DNA of 64,000 nt from Acidobacteriaceae bacterium (GCA_003165075.1 PLSM01000090.1:1-64000); one strand, 5' to 3'. Positions 9,551-18,958 are shown, numbered from the stretch's first letter. The notes: generated from the sequence alone by a model not told the origin. Translations and numbers: made by a program.

Positions 9551-9589
9551 ATGGCGCTCTCCGCCGCTAGCTGAGAGCGCCATCTTCTT
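9551..9589 (+). terminator. Rho-independent terminator after TonB receptor
   Basis: ATGGCGCTCTC (9551-9561) pairs perfectly with GAGAGCGCCAT (9573-9583), an 11-bp stem with an 11-base loop, followed by CTTCTT. It lies 60 bases past the receptor stop and 38 bases before the GH3 start, so GH3 expression needs readthrough or a promoter hidden in the hairpin region. Confidence 0.8.
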
Positions 9590-9626
9590 GCAGCAGGTCT
9601 CACGTTGAAAATGTGCCTAGCAGAAA

Positions 9627-12176
9627 ATGGAAAACGGAATGATGAAGATGCTTTTGCACAGTAATTCTACTTCGGTTGCAGTGATTCTGCTTGCGGCAAC
9701 GGTGGGTTTGGCCGTAGCGAACGCACTCGCCCAGGCGCCACAGGCAATCACTCCTGCCATGGAACATAGGGTTGACGCAATGATCGCCAAACTTTCCATG
9801 GAGCAAAAGATCAGACTCATTGGCGGAGACGGAGCAATCAGTACAGTGGCGGAACCGGCGATCGGTTTGCCTTCACTCAAGATGTCCGATGGACCGATGG
9901 GAGTGCGTTCGTGGGGCCCATCCACCGCCTTTGCTGCGGGCATTAACCTTGCGGCCTGCTGGGATACGGCCCTGGCGCAGAGAGTGGGAACCATGCTGGG
10001 TAGAGATGCACGAGCCCGAGGTGTGTATTTTCTGTTGGGACCCGGCATGAATATCTACCGCGCACCTATGAATGGCCGGAATTTCGAATACTTCGGAGAA
10101 GATCCGTATCTCGCCGGGCAGATTGCCGCTGGATATATTAACGGGGTGCAAAGCCAAGGCGTGGTCGCCGTAGCCAAGCATTTTGCGGGAAATAACTCCG
10201 AATACGATCGTGGATATGTCAACTCGACCATCGATGAACGCACGCTTCGAGAGATCTATCTGCCGCCCTTTGAGGCTTCAATTAAGGAGGGTCAGGTCGG
10301 CGCCGTCATGAACTCCTATAACCGGCTCAACGGCGACTACACAACGCAGAACAGTTTGCTCGACGATCAAGTACTTCGCAAGGACTGGGGTTTCAAAGGA
10401 ATCCTGATGTCGGACTGGGGAGCGACGCATGACGGGATTGCCGCTGCCAAGAGTGGCCTGGATCTTGAAATGCCGTCGGGGGAGTTCATGAACGCTGCCA
10501 CTTTGATTCCCGCCATGCGCGCTGGCGAACTCCCCCCACAGCTCATCGACGAAAAGGTCCGCCACATTCTTCTCACAGCAATGCGATTTGGCTTCTTCGA
10601 CCGGGAGCTGGCCGATCCTACGATTCCTCTTTTCAACCAGGACGCAGATACTGTTGCCCTTCAATCGGCAGAAGAAGGAATGGTGCTTCTCAAGAACAAT
10701 GGAAATCTCCTGCCGTTGGACCGCAAGAAAGTTCGCACCATCGCGATTTTCGGGCCGGATGCCTATCCGGCTCATGTCGGCGGCGGTGGCAGCTCGGAAG
10801 TGACGGCATTTGCCCCCGTCAGCTTCCTGGCAGGTCTGAGTACCGGCCTAACTCCAGACGTCAAAGTCCTCTGGAATCCAGGTGTCAAAGGCCCGGAGGA
10901 GGTCTTTTCCGGCACGCATTGGTGCACGGACCCGTCCTGCAAAGATACTCGCCTGCAGCGGGTCGAATACGCAATCGGCACCAACCGGAAAATCTTCTCC
11001 GGATGGGACGACCATATAGCCAACTGGCCCCAAGACGAGTTGGGAGTGGATGATCGTACTCCTCGGCGCATTGAATGGAGCGGATATTACATCCCCAAGA
11101 AGTCCGGCGCCTACTACTTTGTCGCCGCGGGCATCTATTTCGGGAAAGACCGCTTCCGGCTGATCGTTGATGGCAAGCAACTCTTTGAGCGAGACAGATA
11201 CGGAGTGCGCGATCCATTATCGGCGCAGGTGACTCTCGAGGCGGGAAAGCCCGTCCAAGTACAGTTCCTTTATTGGCCCGACTCGTCCCAGGTAGCGGTC
11301 GGGATGGGCGTGATCCCTGAAGGCGAGGTTGTGACCCAGGAGGCTCTTCGTGTTGCCAAGTCGGCGGATGTTGCCATAGTCTCTGTCGGTTTTGATCCGC
11401 GGCGCAACGTGGAGGCAGAAGCTTCAGATCGCCCCTACCGGCTTCCCTTCGCGCAAGAGCAGTTGATCCGCGCCATAGCCGCAGTCAATTCGCACACCAT
11501 TGTTACCATCACTGCAGGTGGTAGCGTAGCCACAAAGGACTGGCTCGACCAAGTGCCTGCCTTGCTGCAAACCTGGTATGGCGGTCAGGAGGCGGGCACA
11601 GCGCTAACCAAGCTCCTCTTCGGCGACGTGAATCCTTCAGGCAAATTGCCAATTAGTTGGGAGCGAATGATCGAAGACAACCCGGCGTACAAAAATTACT
11701 ACGAACAGCCCGGCAGCAAGGATGTGCGCTACGCCGAGGGTATCTTTCTCGGTTACCGCTACTATGACAAAAGTGATACCAAGCCCCTTTTCCCCTTCGG
11801 CTTTGGCTTGTCCTATACCAGCTTTGCATTCAGCAATCTGACTGTGTCGCCCCGGAAGACTTCTGCGGGTGGACCGGTCACGGTGAGCTTTGACGTGAAG
11901 AATACGGGCACCCGCGCGGGAGCCGATGTCGCCGAGGTCTATGTCGGCGAGCAATCTCCAAAGGTTCCGCGGCCAGTCAAGGAGCTGAAAGGCTTCTCAC
12001 GTGTCATGCTCTCCCCGGGCGAATCACGCCATGTCAAAGTAATACTCGATCGACGATCGTTGGCTTACTGGGATACAGATACCCACAGTTGGAAGGTAGA
12101 TCCGGGCAAATTTACCGTCTGTGTTGGCGACTCGTCTGCCGATGTCCCTTTGCAGAAGAGCTTCGATGTAGAGTAG
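9627..12176 (+). CDS. GH3 beta-glycosidase with PA14 insert, secreted
   Basis: GH3 enzyme of 849 residues with a Sec signal ending at ALAQ (about 36). Visible barrel motifs are KMSDGPMGVRSWG, NIYRAPMNGRNFEYFGEDPY, KHFAGNNSEYDR and GILMSDWGATHDG with Asp263 as nucleophile. A PA14 carbohydrate-binding insert (about 440-565, with GYYIPKKSGAYYF) interrupts the C-terminal sandwich, the architecture of broad beta-glucosidases, and a fibronectin-III-like domain (about 765-840) closes the chain. Paralogues with the same layout are at 33918 and 51033. The start is uncertain among several nearby ATGs (9627, 9639, 9642, 9648). It follows the TonB receptor and shares its strand, fitting a role in cleaving what the receptor delivers. 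Confidence 0.92.
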   Translation: MENGMMKMLLHSNSTSVAVILLAATVGLAVANALAQAPQAITPAMEHRVDAMIAKLSMEQKIRLIGGDGAISTVAEPAIGLPSLKMSDGPMGVRSWGPSTAFAAGINLAACWDTALAQRVGTMLGRDARARGVYFLLGPGMNIYRAPMNGRNFEYFGEDPYLAGQIAAGYINGVQSQGVVAVAKHFAGNNSEYDRGYVNSTIDERTLREIYLPPFEASIKEGQVGAVMNSYNRLNGDYTTQNSLLDDQVLRKDWGFKGILMSDWGATHDGIAAAKSGLDLEMPSGEFMNAATLIPAMRAGELPPQLIDEKVRHILLTAMRFGFFDRELADPTIPLFNQDADTVALQSAEEGMVLLKNNGNLLPLDRKKVRTIAIFGPDAYPAHVGGGGSSEVTAFAPVSFLAGLSTGLTPDVKVLWNPGVKGPEEVFSGTHWCTDPSCKDTRLQRVEYAIGTNRKIFSGWDDHIANWPQDELGVDDRTPRRIEWSGYYIPKKSGAYYFVAAGIYFGKDRFRLIVDGKQLFERDRYGVRDPLSAQVTLEAGKPVQVQFLYWPDSSQVAVGMGVIPEGEVVTQEALRVAKSADVAIVSVGFDPRRNVEAEASDRPYRLPFAQEQLIRAIAAVNSHTIVTITAGGSVATKDWLDQVPALLQTWYGGQEAGTALTKLLFGDVNPSGKLPISWERMIEDNPAYKNYYEQPGSKDVRYAEGIFLGYRYYDKSDTKPLFPFGFGLSYTSFAFSNLTVSPRKTSAGGPVTVSFDVKNTGTRAGADVAEVYVGEQSPKVPRPVKELKGFSRVMLSPGESRHVKVILDRRSLAYWDTDTHSWKVDPGKFTVCVGDSSADVPLQKSFDVE

Positions 12177-12287
12177 CCTTGGTACTTTGGAATGGAAAGA
12201 CCTCGTTCAGTCTGTTTGTGTCGCGATTTCATAATGGTTGCCGTGATCAATGACTATAGCCGGGCGTTGACTGTGCTCGACTAACTC

Positions 12288-12434
12288 TCAGAGCACTGTT
12301 CTTCCGTTCACCACTACCTTGTCACTACGCCTGGTTAGCGGAAAGAGGATCGTGGCTTTGACCCCTTCGGGTAGCCCCAGTTCCATCGGCGAATCGATTC
12401 CCTTAAATGATGAAGAACCACTGGGCGCAGAGTA
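12288..12434 (-). pseudogene. Remnant of a glycosidase C-terminus
   Basis: Directly after the TGA of the GH39-like gene, the same frame stays open for 48 codons and reads ...LGLPEGVKATILFPL...KVVVNGRTVL before a stop. That looks like the closing beta-sandwich strand of a rhamnosidase-type glycosidase, not like a GH39 tail. I read it as a fragment of another deleted gene. Alternatives are a readthrough extension or chance. Confidence 0.35.
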
Positions 12435-12437
12435 TTC

Positions 12438-13958
12438 TCACTTTGCTGCAACCAGCAGAGAAACAGCGAAGGGCTGCAGCACGTAGCGCGGCCCTTCAAA
12501 CGACTTTGTTACGGGCGGTTGCGCGCCGGTTGTAACATCCACAGTTGTTGCGCGGCCGGTGGCGAAGTCACCAGGCAACGCGACTGCAATGGCCCAGTTC
12601 CGCTTGTTGACTAGCAGCAGCTTTCTCTCTTCTCGGGAGACGAATGCCTGCGCGGCCACATCGGTGGCGTCATCCATATCTGTATCCACAAGCCTGTCGT
12701 CGGCCGACAAGTTGTCGTGCAGAAGCTGCAATACGCGGTACCGGGCATTCGGAGATCCATCCTTCCAATCTACCATTGACGTGCTGGGAAACTGGGATGG
12801 ATAGCCCACGAGCTGTGACTCATTCACAACATCGATCCCCAGCTGGGCCGATTCCATGAATACGTACGCATACACCGCTCCGGACAAGTTCCAATATGCG
12901 GCGGGAATCAGCTCTTTGGAGTCTTCTGGCGTGTTGTCGGTAGGAAGTATCGTCCCAACTTCGTCGAGAGCCGTTTTCGTTTCCGGCGAGAGGTGCTTGC
13001 GCATAGCCTCAACGAATTTGACCGCCAGCACGAAACCGTCTGCCTGATCGAACATCGTGTACTGCCAATGATCCAAAGTTTGTTCCAGAGTGGGCCGCGC
13101 ATAAAAGTGATAGGTGATAAAGTCCAGTGGAATCCCGGCGTGATGATGTGAGTGATCTAGGAAGTACTCAAACATCTTGACGTCCGCCTCTCCCGTTGCG
13201 AGCGCTACAAATTTAGTATCCGGAAAGACCTTGCGGATGGCTTCGACGACAGCATCGTACTGCTCAGCATATTGCTTTGGTGTTGGGTGATGCTCCATCT
13301 CGTTGAAGACTTCCCAGTAATCGATCTTGTAGTGATGACCGGACTCGTGGCGCAGCCCTAGCTCGTCAGTGAATCCGCCTTGCGTATACCAACTTACTAG
13401 GCGCGAATAATAGCCTGTGAGTTCGCGTAGGCTTAGGTCGCGCAGTGCGGTTCTTGCACGGTAATTCACGTCGACGGTGTTCGGGTCTGGGGGGTAGGGA
13501 ACCGGCTCAGGCGTTTTGAACATCCATGCAGGAATCGTACTGAAATTCAGAATCGTGGTATGGCCTTTTGTCGCGGCGAAGAAGTCTTCAGTCATGGGAT
13601 CAATCAGGCTGAAGTCCCACGATGTCTTTGTGGCAGTGGGGGCCTCGAGTTCGGCGACGACCAGCTTGGGATATGGATACCATGGCACGTAGCGAACGTA
13701 GTCTGCGCCAAGCGAGCGCAGTGCCGCAAAGGCGCCGTCATGCACCGGCGAACCACGTCTCAGCATCGGGTTCACCACAACCTGCAACGTCGGCGTGGTC
13801 TTTAAGGCCAGGAGTGTCTCGTTCCAGTTCACGCTGACAGGGAGAGGTTCAGACGATTGAGCAAGGCCCGCGGCGCCAGACAGTGCGACGCATCCAGAGA
13901 CGAGGGAGCCTACGCAGATTCTTCGAATGGTTTGAAAGTATCTCGGTACTGCTGACAC
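12438..13958 (-). CDS. GH39-like clan GH-A glycosidase, secreted
   Basis: A 506-residue enzyme counted from the GTG at 13958, which has GGAGG eight bases upstream and opens directly into a signal peptide ending at AGLAQ; a longer frame from 14015 overlaps poor sequence. The (beta/alpha)8 barrel carries DYWEVFNEMEHH with Glu220 as acid/base and TALDEVGTI with Glu333 as the likely nucleophile, spacing typical of clan GH-A and closest to GH39 (xylosidase/iduronidase-like). A small C-terminal sandwich ends in PFAVSLLVAAK. It is the last gene of the operon beginning at 19918, so its substrate is probably the same ulosonic- or uronic-acid-bearing glycan. Specificity cannot be read from sequence. 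Confidence 0.8.
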   Translation of the reverse strand: MSAVPRYFQTIRRICVGSLVSGCVALSGAAGLAQSSEPLPVSVNWNETLLALKTTPTLQVVVNPMLRRGSPVHDGAFAALRSLGADYVRYVPWYPYPKLVVAELEAPTATKTSWDFSLIDPMTEDFFAATKGHTTILNFSTIPAWMFKTPEPVPYPPDPNTVDVNYRARTALRDLSLRELTGYYSRLVSWYTQGGFTDELGLRHESGHHYKIDYWEVFNEMEHHPTPKQYAEQYDAVVEAIRKVFPDTKFVALATGEADVKMFEYFLDHSHHHAGIPLDFITYHFYARPTLEQTLDHWQYTMFDQADGFVLAVKFVEAMRKHLSPETKTALDEVGTILPTDNTPEDSKELIPAAYWNLSGAVYAYVFMESAQLGIDVVNESQLVGYPSQFPSTSMVDWKDGSPNARYRVLQLLHDNLSADDRLVDTDMDDATDVAAQAFVSREERKLLLVNKRNWAIAVALPGDFATGRATTVDVTTGAQPPVTKSFEGPRYVLQPFAVSLLVAAK

Positions 13959-14026
13959 AATACTTGCCTCCACAAGAGCTCGAAGGGCGCAAGACCAACC
14001 AATGGGGCTTCGCAAGAGTGAGAGCG

Positions 14027-15586
14027 TCAGTCCGGACGCTCCAAATGAGTAAACCAGTCCTCATTCATCTTGACGTGCTTGATCGAATAGCGCCGAAATG
14101 TGTAGATGATGTGGATGTTCCCCTCCTGATCCTGAAAGATCGACGGATAAGAGTATTCCCCGGGGTTGCTTTCAAGCACCATTGGTTTGCTCCAAGTGCG
14201 CCCTTCATCAGTTGAACGGGCAATGTGAAGCGGTGAGCGGGAATTGTCCTGATCATTGAAGACGAGGAGCAAATGACCGTTCTTCAGTTGCGTCATCGAT
14301 ATGCCAGAGTCGGGGTTTTTCCACTGCGTCGGTGCCGGGGATGTCCACGTCTTTCCCTCGTCGGTCGACGTCGAAGCAACGATATTTGGCCGCACCCGAA
14401 GATAAGCAAGCAAGGAACCATCGCTGCGTTGAATAAATGTCGGCTGTTCGCCTCCACGCATGATGCCACTTCGCGTCCAGCTCACGCCATTGTCTTTTGT
14501 AGCCAAGAAGAATGAAAGATCGACACCGTGCCCGTTGCGCTCGTCACTCAACGGCAAGATCAGAGTTCCGTCGGCCAGGGTAATCGGCAGGTTGCGCGGC
14601 AGCCATCCAAGCGTGTCGTGGAAAAACGGTTTGTCTTCAGTCCAAGTCTCTCCATTGTCCGATGATGATCTGAAAAACAGGCTGCATGCATCCCAACCGG
14701 TGCCGCGCAACATCGGCTGCGAGCCTTCCATCCTGCCCCATACAAGCAAGATGCGGTTGTCGCGGGTTGTAAATACCACCGCGTTTCCCGGCGGCATGCC
14801 TGGGCTCCTCACCAGAATCTCTGGCTTTGACCAATTCAACGTACCCTTCTTGAGCCGGGAGATGAAAAGCACCTGATCGTCTGAGGATTCGTAGCTTCCT
14901 CCGTACCAGGTAACAAGCAGGTCACCATTCGGAGCCACAGTAATCGATGAGCAGTGATGAACGGGATACCCCGGTATGTCGTCAAAAATCAATTCTGAAG
15001 AGAACCGTATATGGCCATAAGGATCTTCGATTGGCCGCGCGGGAAGATCTTCGCCGATGGGGGTGCCAGTAACTGCGGTGGACGCGGGCAGCGCGGTGCC
15101 TGAATCGAATGCAGGCAAAGCGGCCGCCAAGCCGGACACTGTACCTGTGTATGCAAGTTGCCCCGTTCTGTTGAGGAGAAAAACCTCCGGCGTAACACGG
15201 GCCCCAAACCACCTTGTCACCGCGCTCTCGGGATCGAGGAACACCGGAAAATTGAAGCCGTGCGCCTGGCAGAATGCCCTTACCTCCGCACCCGTCAGGC
15301 CACGCCCCGGAAAAACCCCCGTCAGCAGAATCCTGTGATGCCGAAATCTCTCGTTCAGTGCAGTGATTTGGCCGGCCTCTGCGATGGAGCCTTCGTCGCG
15401 AGTTGACAAGAATAACACCGCAGTTCCCCGACGCTCGCTGTAGTTATTCATCGTGACGTGCAAGCCTTCTGGTGATACCAGGTCGACTGGACCGGCACTG
15501 TCTCCAATCCTGATCGGATCCTGCGCATGAACGGAGCAGTTACAACAGACCGAAACAAGTACCACGAGCAAAAGCAGACGGCGCAT
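14027..15586 (-). CDS. Redoxin-like domain fused to BNR/sialidase domain, exported
   Basis: A 519-residue exported protein (signal peptide to about SVHAQ) with GGAGG before its ATG. Residues 25-165 resemble a redoxin/AhpC-TSA thioredoxin fold (IRIGDSAGPVDL, VFLDPESAVTRWFGARVTPEVFLLNRTG), but the usual catalytic cysteine position reads FLSTRDEGS, so it is unlikely to be a working thiol redox site. Residues 190-519 are a six-bladed BNR propeller with Asp boxes SSSDNGETW, ATKDNGVSW, STDEGKTW and STDEGRTW, the BNR_2 exo-sialidase type. The operon neighbours (KdsB, DapA/NanA-family aldolase) suggest it releases a sialic- or Kdo-like ulosonic acid. The fusion is unusual to my knowledge. Confidence 0.75.
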   Translation of the reverse strand: MRRLLLLVVLVSVCCNCSVHAQDPIRIGDSAGPVDLVSPEGLHVTMNNYSERRGTAVLFLSTRDEGSIAEAGQITALNERFRHHRILLTGVFPGRGLTGAEVRAFCQAHGFNFPVFLDPESAVTRWFGARVTPEVFLLNRTGQLAYTGTVSGLAAALPAFDSGTALPASTAVTGTPIGEDLPARPIEDPYGHIRFSSELIFDDIPGYPVHHCSSITVAPNGDLLVTWYGGSYESSDDQVLFISRLKKGTLNWSKPEILVRSPGMPPGNAVVFTTRDNRILLVWGRMEGSQPMLRGTGWDACSLFFRSSSDNGETWTEDKPFFHDTLGWLPRNLPITLADGTLILPLSDERNGHGVDLSFFLATKDNGVSWTRSGIMRGGEQPTFIQRSDGSLLAYLRVRPNIVASTSTDEGKTWTSPAPTQWKNPDSGISMTQLKNGHLLLVFNDQDNSRSPLHIARSTDEGRTWSKPMVLESNPGEYSYPSIFQDQEGNIHIIYTFRRYSIKHVKMNEDWFTHLERPD

Positions 15587-15602
15587 CTCCCCCTCCAGTC
15601 AA

Positions 15603-16916
15603 TCAGATTTCCGCCAATACTTCAGAGGCGAGCAGCGCCTCCATGGATTGAGTATCACGGCGAGCAAAGATGAGTGCTGCAGCGGTAAGCAAGATGCTGG
15701 CAGCCACATAGGAAGCGGCGGTGTCAGCAACTGCGTGGCTCAGCCCGATGCGGTCCGCCAGCAATCCGACCACCACCGGAGCTGTGCCGCCGCCCGCGAG
15801 CCAGCCCATCATATTCATGAAGCCCGTTGCGGTCCCACGCGCTTCAGGCGGTACAACATCGAAGACCGAGGCAAAGATATTCGCCTCGTAGAATCCTTTG
15901 AAAATTCCCCACAGAAGCAAACTGAATACCAGCCAACCGAACGATCCGGTCAAGGCGCACCATGCTGCGAATGGCGCCTCCAGTCCAATGCCGATGGCCT
16001 GAACGAGGATGCGCCCTCCAGGAATTCGCTTGCGCAGTGTGTCGGCTAGCCATCCGCCGATCGGCGACCCGATCATGCTGGTTGTTTGCACATATAGGGT
16101 TGCGGTCAGGCCTGCCATGGCCAAGCTCAGGTGGAACTTCTGATAGAGCAGCATCGGCATCCAGGTGAACAAGACCATCGTGGTGAAGTTCTCGCACATG
16201 AATCCCGCCATGCAAAGGGCAAGCGTGGGCCTGGAAGCAATGAGCTTGAGAAACTCGGAGATGGTGATGCGATGCGTTACACCCGCCGGCACAATATCGG
16301 TTCCAAGATCGGCCAGATCGGCCGCGCCGCGCACCGGCTCAAACAGCAGTCTGTTCAGAACGAAGCTGAGCAGGATACCGGCTGCGCCAAATACGACAAA
16401 GGAAGCCCGCCAGCCATAGTGTTGACCGATGAGCCCGGCAAAGAATCCGCCCGCAATGGTACCGACATAGACGCTGGTCTGGTGCGTGCCCATGGCGCGT
16501 GAGCGGGTCGCCTTGCCATGGTAATCGCTGATTAGCGACATCGAGGCTGGAAAGTAGATAGTCTCTCCAAGGCCCTCCGCCGCTCTGAAAAATAGCAGAT
16601 AACCGAAGGACCGCGAAATTGCGGTCGCCATGCAGACAATGCTCCAGATACGAAGCCCGCTAAGAATGGAGGCTTTGCGCTGGATGCGATCGACGAAGAA
16701 GCCGACAAGCGGACTGGACAGTCCATACACCCAGGCAAAGGACGATCCAAGGAGCCCCAGTTGCAAGTTGCTCAAGCTGAATTCCCGCGAAAGTAGCGGA
16801 AAAAGTGAAAAGACAGATTGTCGGTCCGCATAATTGAAGAAAGCAATCCACCATAGCATGCCCACCACATACCATTTGTAGTGCTTGCTGAATTGAATCT
16901 TGGACATAGTCGCCAC
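15603..16916 (-). CDS. MFS transporter, anion:cation symporter (hexuronate-like) type
   Basis: A 437-residue inner-membrane carrier with about twelve membrane segments. The first helix region reads WWIAFFNYADRQSVFSLFP, the N-Y-x-D-R signature common in the ACS branch of the major facilitator family, which moves sugar acids. The loop motif VGFFVDRIQRK follows helix 2. It starts three bases after the stop of the gene at 16920 (GTG at 16916, or ATG at 16907) and ends 16 bases before the sialidase fusion, so it is tightly operonic. With aldolase and KdsB alongside, uptake of a 3-deoxy-ulosonic or uronic acid is the best guess. Confidence 0.85.
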   Translation of the reverse strand: MATMSKIQFSKHYKWYVVGMLWWIAFFNYADRQSVFSLFPLLSREFSLSNLQLGLLGSSFAWVYGLSSPLVGFFVDRIQRKASILSGLRIWSIVCMATAISRSFGYLLFFRAAEGLGETIYFPASMSLISDYHGKATRSRAMGTHQTSVYVGTIAGGFFAGLIGQHYGWRASFVVFGAAGILLSFVLNRLLFEPVRGAADLADLGTDIVPAGVTHRITISEFLKLIASRPTLALCMAGFMCENFTTMVLFTWMPMLLYQKFHLSLAMAGLTATLYVQTTSMIGSPIGGWLADTLRKRIPGGRILVQAIGIGLEAPFAAWCALTGSFGWLVFSLLLWGIFKGFYEANIFASVFDVVPPEARGTATGFMNMMGWLAGGGTAPVVVGLLADRIGLSHAVADTAASYVAASILLTAAALIFARRDTQSMEALLASEVLAEI

Positions 16917-16919
16917 TCG

Positions 16920-18170
16920 TTATCCGTCTATCGACGAGTTGGCCGTGCGTGAGCCTGTTAATGTTCGCTGGGCCGCCTCATACATTCCTCGACGGTCAAT
17001 GTAGGCAACTTCCTCTACGATCCAATCGCGCATGCGCTTGCCGTCGTCGGTCTCCTGAGGCGCACAAACAAAGTCGAGCCGCATGCCGAGTTCCTCTTCG
17101 ACTGCGCAGACCATCAACGGCCATATGGCTCCGATATCGCCTGTGACCGGAATGCTCCCTTCCAAACGCGCGAATCCTGACATCTCCATGCGAAACGGCA
17201 TCCCGGTCCGCTTGGTCTTTGGCAGTCCCTTATCGATCGCTTCCTGCACATTCGCATCCTGTCGCTCCATCTCCCAGGCGCGCTCCAGGTTTGGATCGAG
17301 ATCAATTCGTATAATCGTCTTTCCCTCCAAACTGTACGTCTTGAGGCGGTCCCAGCCCGTCCAGATGCCGTGTCCGGTATAAGTCTCGAGAGGCCCGTCA
17401 TGAATCTCCTGGGAAAGTGCGATCGCCGACTCGATGATGACGTCCGCGTCGGAGAGCATCTCCGCAATGGATCGGGACCGGCGCGCAATCGAGATCGAGT
17501 CTCCGATCGATATTCCAACAGCTCCTCCGCCCACAAGTTGGGGAATCGACACCAGTACGGGAACTCCTTTGCGGGCGCCGGCTCCGATCATGGTCATCGG
17601 GCTCGCTCCGAGACCTGCGAAGTGCTCGAGTGAAACACCGTACTGGTTCGCCGCGTTGCGAATCTCCTGGGCCAGGCGTTCGGTGCGTAGACCGAGAGGC
17701 CACGCCATGTTTCCTGCCGCTTTGATGACAAGTGTGCCCGGTGCCTTTTGAAGCCTGTCATAGAGATCCCAACCGCCCCCGGGAATTTCCCCCTCCATAT
17801 CGAGCCGCTGGGCGTCAGAGAGAGCCGTGATCTCAAATACCCTGCCGCGTGGGAGCAGATGGGCAGGACAACCGTAATTCTCTTCTGGATCGATGCGCAC
17901 GCGCTTGACCCGATCCAGCGTCCCAGCCATTTCATGAGCGACGACCGCGGAACTCGTTATCACTCCGTCCACCAAACCGTGGCGGATCAATTCGGCGATT
18001 TGCGTGGTCACTCCTTCGTGGAGATTGGGCCCGCTCCCAGTAACGACCACTACTCGTCCACCCTTACGTTTCGCTGAAACGATCCGCGCAATGGCTTGCT
18101 TCAGATGTTCCTGGGTTGAAGAGGGAAGCGCCGCCCTAAGCTGCGCAATCGCATCGTCGGAGGGCCTCAT
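16920..18170 (-). CDS. Unrecognised protein, remotely deoxyhypusine-synthase-like
   Basis: A 416-residue cytoplasmic protein. I take the ATG at 18170, which overlaps the kdsB stop by one base (TGATG) and uses AAAGGGG inside kdsB as RBS; a longer frame exists but conflicts with kdsB. Visible elements are VVVVTGSGPNLHEG (about 43-56), HGLVDGVITSSAVVAHE and GVPVLVSIPQLVGGGAVGISIGDS, a layout resembling the NAD-binding Rossmann-type fold of deoxyhypusine synthase, but the similarity is faint and function is unknown. Its position, translationally coupled between a CMP-Kdo synthetase and a sugar-acid carrier, argues for a step in ulosonic acid metabolism rather than eIF5A modification, which bacteria lack. 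Confidence 0.6.
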   Translation of the reverse strand: MRPSDDAIAQLRAALPSSTQEHLKQAIARIVSAKRKGGRVVVVTGSGPNLHEGVTTQIAELIRHGLVDGVITSSAVVAHEMAGTLDRVKRVRIDPEENYGCPAHLLPRGRVFEITALSDAQRLDMEGEIPGGGWDLYDRLQKAPGTLVIKAAGNMAWPLGLRTERLAQEIRNAANQYGVSLEHFAGLGASPMTMIGAGARKGVPVLVSIPQLVGGGAVGISIGDSISIARRSRSIAEMLSDADVIIESAIALSQEIHDGPLETYTGHGIWTGWDRLKTYSLEGKTIIRIDLDPNLERAWEMERQDANVQEAIDKGLPKTKRTGMPFRMEMSGFARLEGSIPVTGDIGAIWPLMVCAVEEELGMRLDFVCAPQETDDGKRMRDWIVEEVAYIDRRGMYEAAQRTLTGSRTANSSIDG

Positions 18171-18919
18171 CAATTCACCCCTTTGGCAAAGATCATGCGA
18201 ACCCTCTCCAAATCTTCCCTGGTATCCACGGAGACAAGTTCCCCCTGGCACCTGGTTTCCACCGTTTGAATAAGGATCCCATTTTCAAGAGCTCGCAGCT
18301 GCTCCAGCCCTTCCAGTTGCTCCAAATGTGCAGGTGGCAACTGCGAGAGCCGCGCCAGGCATTCCGCGGTATAGGCATAGAGGCCGACGTGCTCGAAGAC
18401 TGCAAATGTCTCCGTCCGATTCCGGGGATAAGGAATCAAGGATCGCGAAAAATAGAGCGCCCGGCCCCGCGCATCGCGAACCACCTTAACCACGCTGGGG
18501 TCATGAAAGCCCTGTTCGCCCACTTGCTTGACCACGGTGGAAAGCCCAACCGCGTCTCCCTCAAGTAAAGCAGCCTTGAGTGCCTCAACGCACTCGTCGA
18601 TCATCTTTGGATCCAGCAGTGGTTCATCTCCCTGAATATTCACCACAAGGTCGGCATCGAATGAGACGGCAACCTCCGCCACGCGATCCGTGCCCGATGC
18701 GTGCGATGCACTTGTCATCACCACCCGCCCTCCGAATTCCCTTACCACCGCAGCAATGCGCTCATCATCCGTGCCTACGACAACCATGTCGAGCGACCTG
18801 GCTCTTTGCGCTGCCTCATAGACTCGCTGCACCATGGGCTTTCCGAGAATATCCGCCAGCGGTTTGGCCGGCAATCTGGTCGAATGATAGCGCGCCGGTA
18901 TAACTCCAATTACTTTCAT
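18170..18919 (-). CDS. kdsB: 3-deoxy-manno-octulosonate cytidylyltransferase (CMP-Kdo synthetase)
   Basis: Transfers CMP from CTP to Kdo, normally for lipopolysaccharide core synthesis. The 249-residue length is typical. It has IPARYHSTRLPAKPLADI at the N-terminus, GTDRVAEVA, the VNIQGDEPLLD motif that binds sugar and Mg2+, and STVVKQV; all are KdsB hallmarks. A GGGAG box precedes the ATG. It overlaps the next gene by one base. Finding it inside a catabolic-looking operon with an aldolase, carrier and sialidase fusion, rather than with kdsA or LPS genes, suggests a dedicated copy that activates a salvaged or related ulosonic acid. Whether the genome has a second kdsB cannot be seen here. Confidence 0.92.
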   Translation of the reverse strand: MKVIGVIPARYHSTRLPAKPLADILGKPMVQRVYEAAQRARSLDMVVVGTDDERIAAVVREFGGRVVMTSASHASGTDRVAEVAVSFDADLVVNIQGDEPLLDPKMIDECVEALKAALLEGDAVGLSTVVKQVGEQGFHDPSVVKVVRDARGRALYFSRSLIPYPRNRTETFAVFEHVGLYAYTAECLARLSQLPPAHLEQLEGLEQLRALENGILIQTVETRCQGELVSVDTREDLERVRMIFAKGVN

Positions 18920-18958
18920 CTTGATTAACTCCCGATTTCATGGCTCGCGAAGTCCCAA

